The notes beneath the pieces were generated by a model. It was not told the origin of the DNA and ran no database searches. It saw only the letters and a list, made by a program, of their open reading frames with translations. Made by a program: the position numbers and the translations under genes. This document shows positions 19,261 to 22,475 of a stretch of DNA of 22,475 nt, one piece after another; position 1 is the stretch's first letter, and each line of letters starts with the position of its first letter. This stretch comes from Pelargonium cotyledonis (lineage: Eukaryota; Streptophyta; Magnoliopsida; Geraniales; Geraniaceae), in NCBI GenBank assembly GCA_036897625.1, contig JAYMTA010001002.1, positions 1-22,475 of the forward strand, given 5' to 3'.

Positions 19261-19500
19261 GATCAATTGTGTTTTAGGAAAATGGCTCCTTAATAAGGCT
19301 TATCCTCAAAGGAAAGTTAAGATGAAGTTCTTTCCATTTGAAGATGGCAAGGAAATCAAGTCTCAAAAGGCTCTCTGATATAGCTTGACAGATCAACGGC
19401 CGTGCCCTAGGAAAAGGGCTCATCTCCGAAAGGTCATTACTAAAGCTTATTCTCAAAAAGTTATTTAAGATTAAGTTATTTTGATTTGAAGATTACTCAT
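19261..19500. repeat. ~130-bp diverged duplication
   Basis: GATCAA, AGGAAAA.GGCTC, TAARGCTTATYCTCAAA and TTTGAAGAT occur in the same order from 19261 and again from 19391, with a small insertion in the second copy. It resembles internal repeats of retrotransposon LTRs. Confidence 0.6.
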
Positions 19501-20482
19501 TGTAAGCACTCTCAGTTGTAGGCATAACTCATCCTTGACATGCATGAAAAATTAGACTTACATTGGTGGACTACATACCACGTCTTGATACACTCAGATG
19601 ATAAGTGTGAACTTCGTATTGTGACAAAGCTCTAGAATCATATATACCCTAGAGGTATTTTGTTGGACCCTCACAATGGACATCCTAAAGAATTATTGGA
19701 CTGATAAGGCATTCAATAATATCATAATGTTATCATCACGACCTCAAACATAACGTCCTAATTAGAAGATCAAATAAAAGTTTACATCACATCATTGATT
19801 TTTGTAAGTATAAATACTCATTTATTAGTTGAAATTGAGGTTGGACTTTTTGGTGAATCATTTGCTAAACTTTCAACAATAATTATTTCTGAATTTTCTT
19901 TTTACTGCTTTGATTTTACATGGTAAATATACTTATTTTAAGATGTAAGATGAATTCAAGTGTCAATTCCATGAGGGTTGGATTGGTTGTTTAGTCTTGA
20001 TCATATTAATACGCACATTTCCAGAATGTATACCAAAATGATTTGCACTCTTTCAAAGACCCCACAAGCATTTGCCCAAGCGCCACATCATCCCCTTTCC
20101 TGAAGGTCAAACAGTCTCCCAACACAATCCTTAACAGCCTCGACTGTCCTAGAATTTTTGATAACCTTAGGAGCTTCTCAACACTTAGAATCCACGAGTA
20201 CTCAAAGAGCTCTCCCAGAGCATGTCATCCCTCGGTCTCTAACTCTCCCAAAGTCCAAAATATTCAAGAGCTTCATCTAAGCTCTGAAGGCTATCCTAAA
20301 ACTCCTTAAGTCGCCAAGAATCAACCAAAATGACTTATCCCAAATAGGAGTTCAAGAAGACCACTTTGGTACAAAACATGACAATCAGCGCGCCAAGGCC
20401 GCAACCCTAAAAACTACTTGTCACGGCGTCAAAGCCAAAAAGCACTAGCAGCCCTCGAAAACCTTCGAGCTGCCCAGACCCG

Positions 20483-20660
20483 AATACCTTGGAGCTATTC
20501 AAACAGGACCAAGGTTGTGGCCCTTATTCTTATGTTGCGGCATCAGTGCGGTCTAGGTTCCATTTCGTTCCCCCAAATACCTCTGTGTAGCTCTTGAATA
20601 CCACGGAGCTATTTGAACATGACCATAGTCGCGAGCCTTATTCCCATGTCTCAACAAATG
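20483..20660. repeat. Diverged ~117-bp duplication
   Basis: GAATACC..GGAGCTATT, then GACCA and GCCCTTATTC- or GCCTTATTC-like words recur at 20483 and again near 20600. The GAGCTATT core is shared with the adjoining 29-bp repeat. Confidence 0.6.
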
Positions 20661-20759
20661 AGGGTCTTCACACCCATATGCTAGCCCCTCCAAATTTCCT
20701 GAATTACCCTCGTTTGCTGTTAGTCTTTACATGTTCCAAGTTAGTCTCCCTCAAATCTA

Positions 20760-20991
20760 GAGCACTCCAAGAGTTATTCGAGGATCTTGAACACCTCAAG
20801 AGCTATTCGAATGGTCTGAACACACTAGTAGCTATTCAAGGAGGTTGAACACCTCAAAAGCTATTCAAGGAGCATGGACACCTCAAGAGCTATTTGAGGA
20901 GCATAGACACCTCAAGAGCTATTCGCGGAGCCCGAACACCTCAAGAGCTATTCGCGGAGCCCGAACACCTCAAGAGCTATTCGAGGAGCTC
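20760..20991. repeat. 29-bp minisatellite, eight units
   Basis: Eight units of exactly 29 bp start at 20760, 20789, 20818, 20847, 20876, 20905, 20934 and 20963. The core is GAACACCTCAAGAGCTATTC followed by a GAGGAGCCC-like end. Units 5-7 are nearly identical and the outer ones diverge, so growth was from the middle. Stray copies occur at about 21128. Open frames across it (20594-20848, 20845-21057) are made by the repeat and are not genes. Confidence 0.93.
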
Positions 20992-21720
20992 GAGAAGCCC
21001 GTACCCCTCAAGAGAAATTCAAAGATTCAAACACTACAAGGGTCCTTAATAGCATAAAAGTCATCTCAAGCAAGTTCTTAAGGTCTACTTTGGTCCCACA
21101 ATGAAGGGCAAACCGAGTGTTATCACCGCGAACACCTCAAGAGGTATTCAACAAATACATTACCTATGTCATGGCCCTGACCCCTTTTTCAACACTTGCA
21201 TGCACGCAAGTCCCCGCGACTACGATCTCCATATACGCTCCGCTTCCGTCTATCTTGAATTGACTTAGAGAGCTTCTTCGAGCATTATCATGGCTTCCTG
21301 CTTTGTCAGGTGGCATTCAAACACCCCTGTCTCGTTGGGTAGTCAACAAGGCTCATGTCTCGTCCACAACACTTCACAAGTCATAAACTCTTAAAACACT
21401 ACACCGCATGATAAAGGCTTTTTAGGGGCTTCATCATGCGCTCGGAAGCACAAGGGTCGTATGGGAGTTCCCCAGTTCACCCAAAGCCAGTGTACGGTGC
21501 GCCCGAAAAGTAAAGGCATGATTCGCAAAATGGAAACTCTAGGACGCTACCCAGCGTGGAAGAGGCTTCTAGGGGTTTCGACGTGCATCCCGGATAATAA
21601 GGGACGTACAAGAACTGTCGGTCTTGCCCAACATCCGTACACACGCTGCACTTGAAAAAGCTAGAACTCCAAGCCTCAAGCCGACACAAATTGGAATCAA
21701 CATCTCTATCAACCAATCAC

Positions 21721-21900
21721 ACGTTAACACGTGACAAAAATGGTAGCAATATAAACCCTGCTCTTAGTAAGAGAGAGGGATCTTTATTCTCTCATTATTA
21801 CTTTATCTCTCTAAAATGCTCTCTAGAACATTCGTGTATCTCGGCCGATATATCATTCTCACACCTAAGGCAGCGTCCCGAAACACCCCGGGTACCATAT
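21721..21900 (+). promoter_or_regulatory. Probable gypsy LTR promoter and U5 end
   Basis: CACGTG (G-box, in ACACGTGAC) at 21728-21733 stands about 20 bp before TATAAA at 21750-21755. CT-rich leader sequence follows, then CACCTAAGGCAGCG and AACACCCCGGGTACC, words common at the end of plant Ty3/gypsy LTRs. This suggests a plus-oriented LTR, perhaps a solo LTR including the repeats upstream. Its start and a second copy were not found. Confidence 0.4.
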
Positions 21901-22475
21901 ATATACTTGCTGATAAAAGAAAAATAGTACCATATACTTGTATTGTATGGCAATATGTTAGCAAACAAGTTGGTTTTTATTTTGATAAAAGAAAAGGTTA
22001 AGAAGAAGTTTTTTTAATGTCGTACATTTTCTCTTGTATTTTCATGAACGTGTGTTGTATTAAAGAATAATAACTAATTCATTATACGATATTATTGATA
22101 ATTTATGCATAACTAAAAAGAAAAGATAACACATATTTTTGAACAAAAATATAAGAGAAAAAATAACTTATTTTGAGTAGTAGAGAGTAAAGAGTAAAAG
22201 GAAAAAAAAATCGTTTCGACTAAACTATCAATGTAGTTATGACATCTCATTAAAAATTCTTGAACTAGTATGTCACTCTGCTTCCCTAAATTCAGTATAT
22301 ATGTACGTGGATATAAGTGAAATTTAATGTGGTGACATGCTCTCATTGGTTTGACTTACGGTAAATCAAAATGTAGCATACTAATATTCTTTATAGGGTA
22401 AAATGTATACCAGTTATCTGATATATCAGTTGCAATTTGAGAAGCCAATGAGGTGATGACACTTCATTTAAAATC

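Larger units (their letters stand above)
16392..22475 (-). other. MADS gene intron 1, partial (at least 6.1 kb)
   Basis: Everything from the exon 2 acceptor to the window end is best read as intron 1. No sequence resembling a MADS-box exon was found on the minus strand here. The interval is mostly LTR retrotransposon debris and tandem repeats. Bases 21901-22475 and 19500-20040 are AT-rich with nothing recognisable. If exon 1 lies elsewhere through rearrangement, the right part would be intergenic. Confidence 0.65.

Noticed and set aside
20760-20991. CRISPR-like array of regular repeats
   Set aside because: The units are directly adjacent with no unique spacers, and the genome is a plant's.
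20594-21057. Two plus-strand open frames across the 29-bp repeats
   Set aside because: They arise because the repeat unit has no stops; no start context or conserved protein.
16392-22475. Search for the MADS-box exon 1 on the minus strand
   Set aside because: No stretch encoding an MGRGK..I-like start or the conserved MADS core was found, so exon 1 is taken to lie outside the window.

Overview
The window looks like nuclear DNA of a flowering plant, probably a dicot. It is AT-rich, has no long open frames, and carries small exons with GT..AG borders and many decayed mobile elements. The one gene I can reconstruct with confidence is a type II (MIKC) MADS-box transcription factor of the AGL17 clade (AGL17/AGL21/ANR1/AGL16, 'MADS27-like') on the minus strand. 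Six exons are present: 16313-16391 (79 nt), 7703-7764 (62), 6885-6984 (100), 6746-6787 (42), 6575-6658 (84) and 6327-6446 (120). Their lengths, phases and encoded residues fit the clade. They cover the I region, the whole K domain and the C-terminal region. Exon 1, which encodes the DNA-binding MADS domain, is not in the window and must lie beyond base 22475.

Layout from left to right. Bases 1-4600 are T-rich with no clear gene; two weak candidates are a decayed membrane-protein-like stretch (about 2382-3024, plus) and a possible terminal exon pair (4233-4526, minus). Bases 4621-5393 are a terminal-inverted-repeat element with an internal 56-bp tandem duplication. Bases 5394-6326 are the 3' flank and 3' UTR of the MADS gene. 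Bases 6327-7764 hold its 3' exon cluster. Bases 7765-16312 are intron 2 (about 8.5 kb). It contains a 155-bp tandem duplication, a hAT-like non-autonomous element (8923-9552), a partial second copy of the 4.6-kb element (from 10820), and a short LTR retrotransposon with both LTRs (12530-13961) inserted in a GA-rich repeat-like region. From 16392 to the window end is intron 1 (at least 6.1 kb). It holds a microsatellite, LTR-like sequence, a broken Ty3/gypsy gag relic (17782-18450), several degenerate tandem repeats, a 29-bp minisatellite (20760-20991) and a probable gypsy LTR promoter/U5 end (21721-21900).

The most notable points are a stop codon that cuts off the recognisable clade C-terminal tail, an 84-nt exon made of two 14-residue repeats with a donor-like site exactly at the repeat junction, and the very large, transposon-filled first two introns. 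I found no new multi-gene system: apart from the MADS gene, everything that can be identified is mobile-element debris or repeats.
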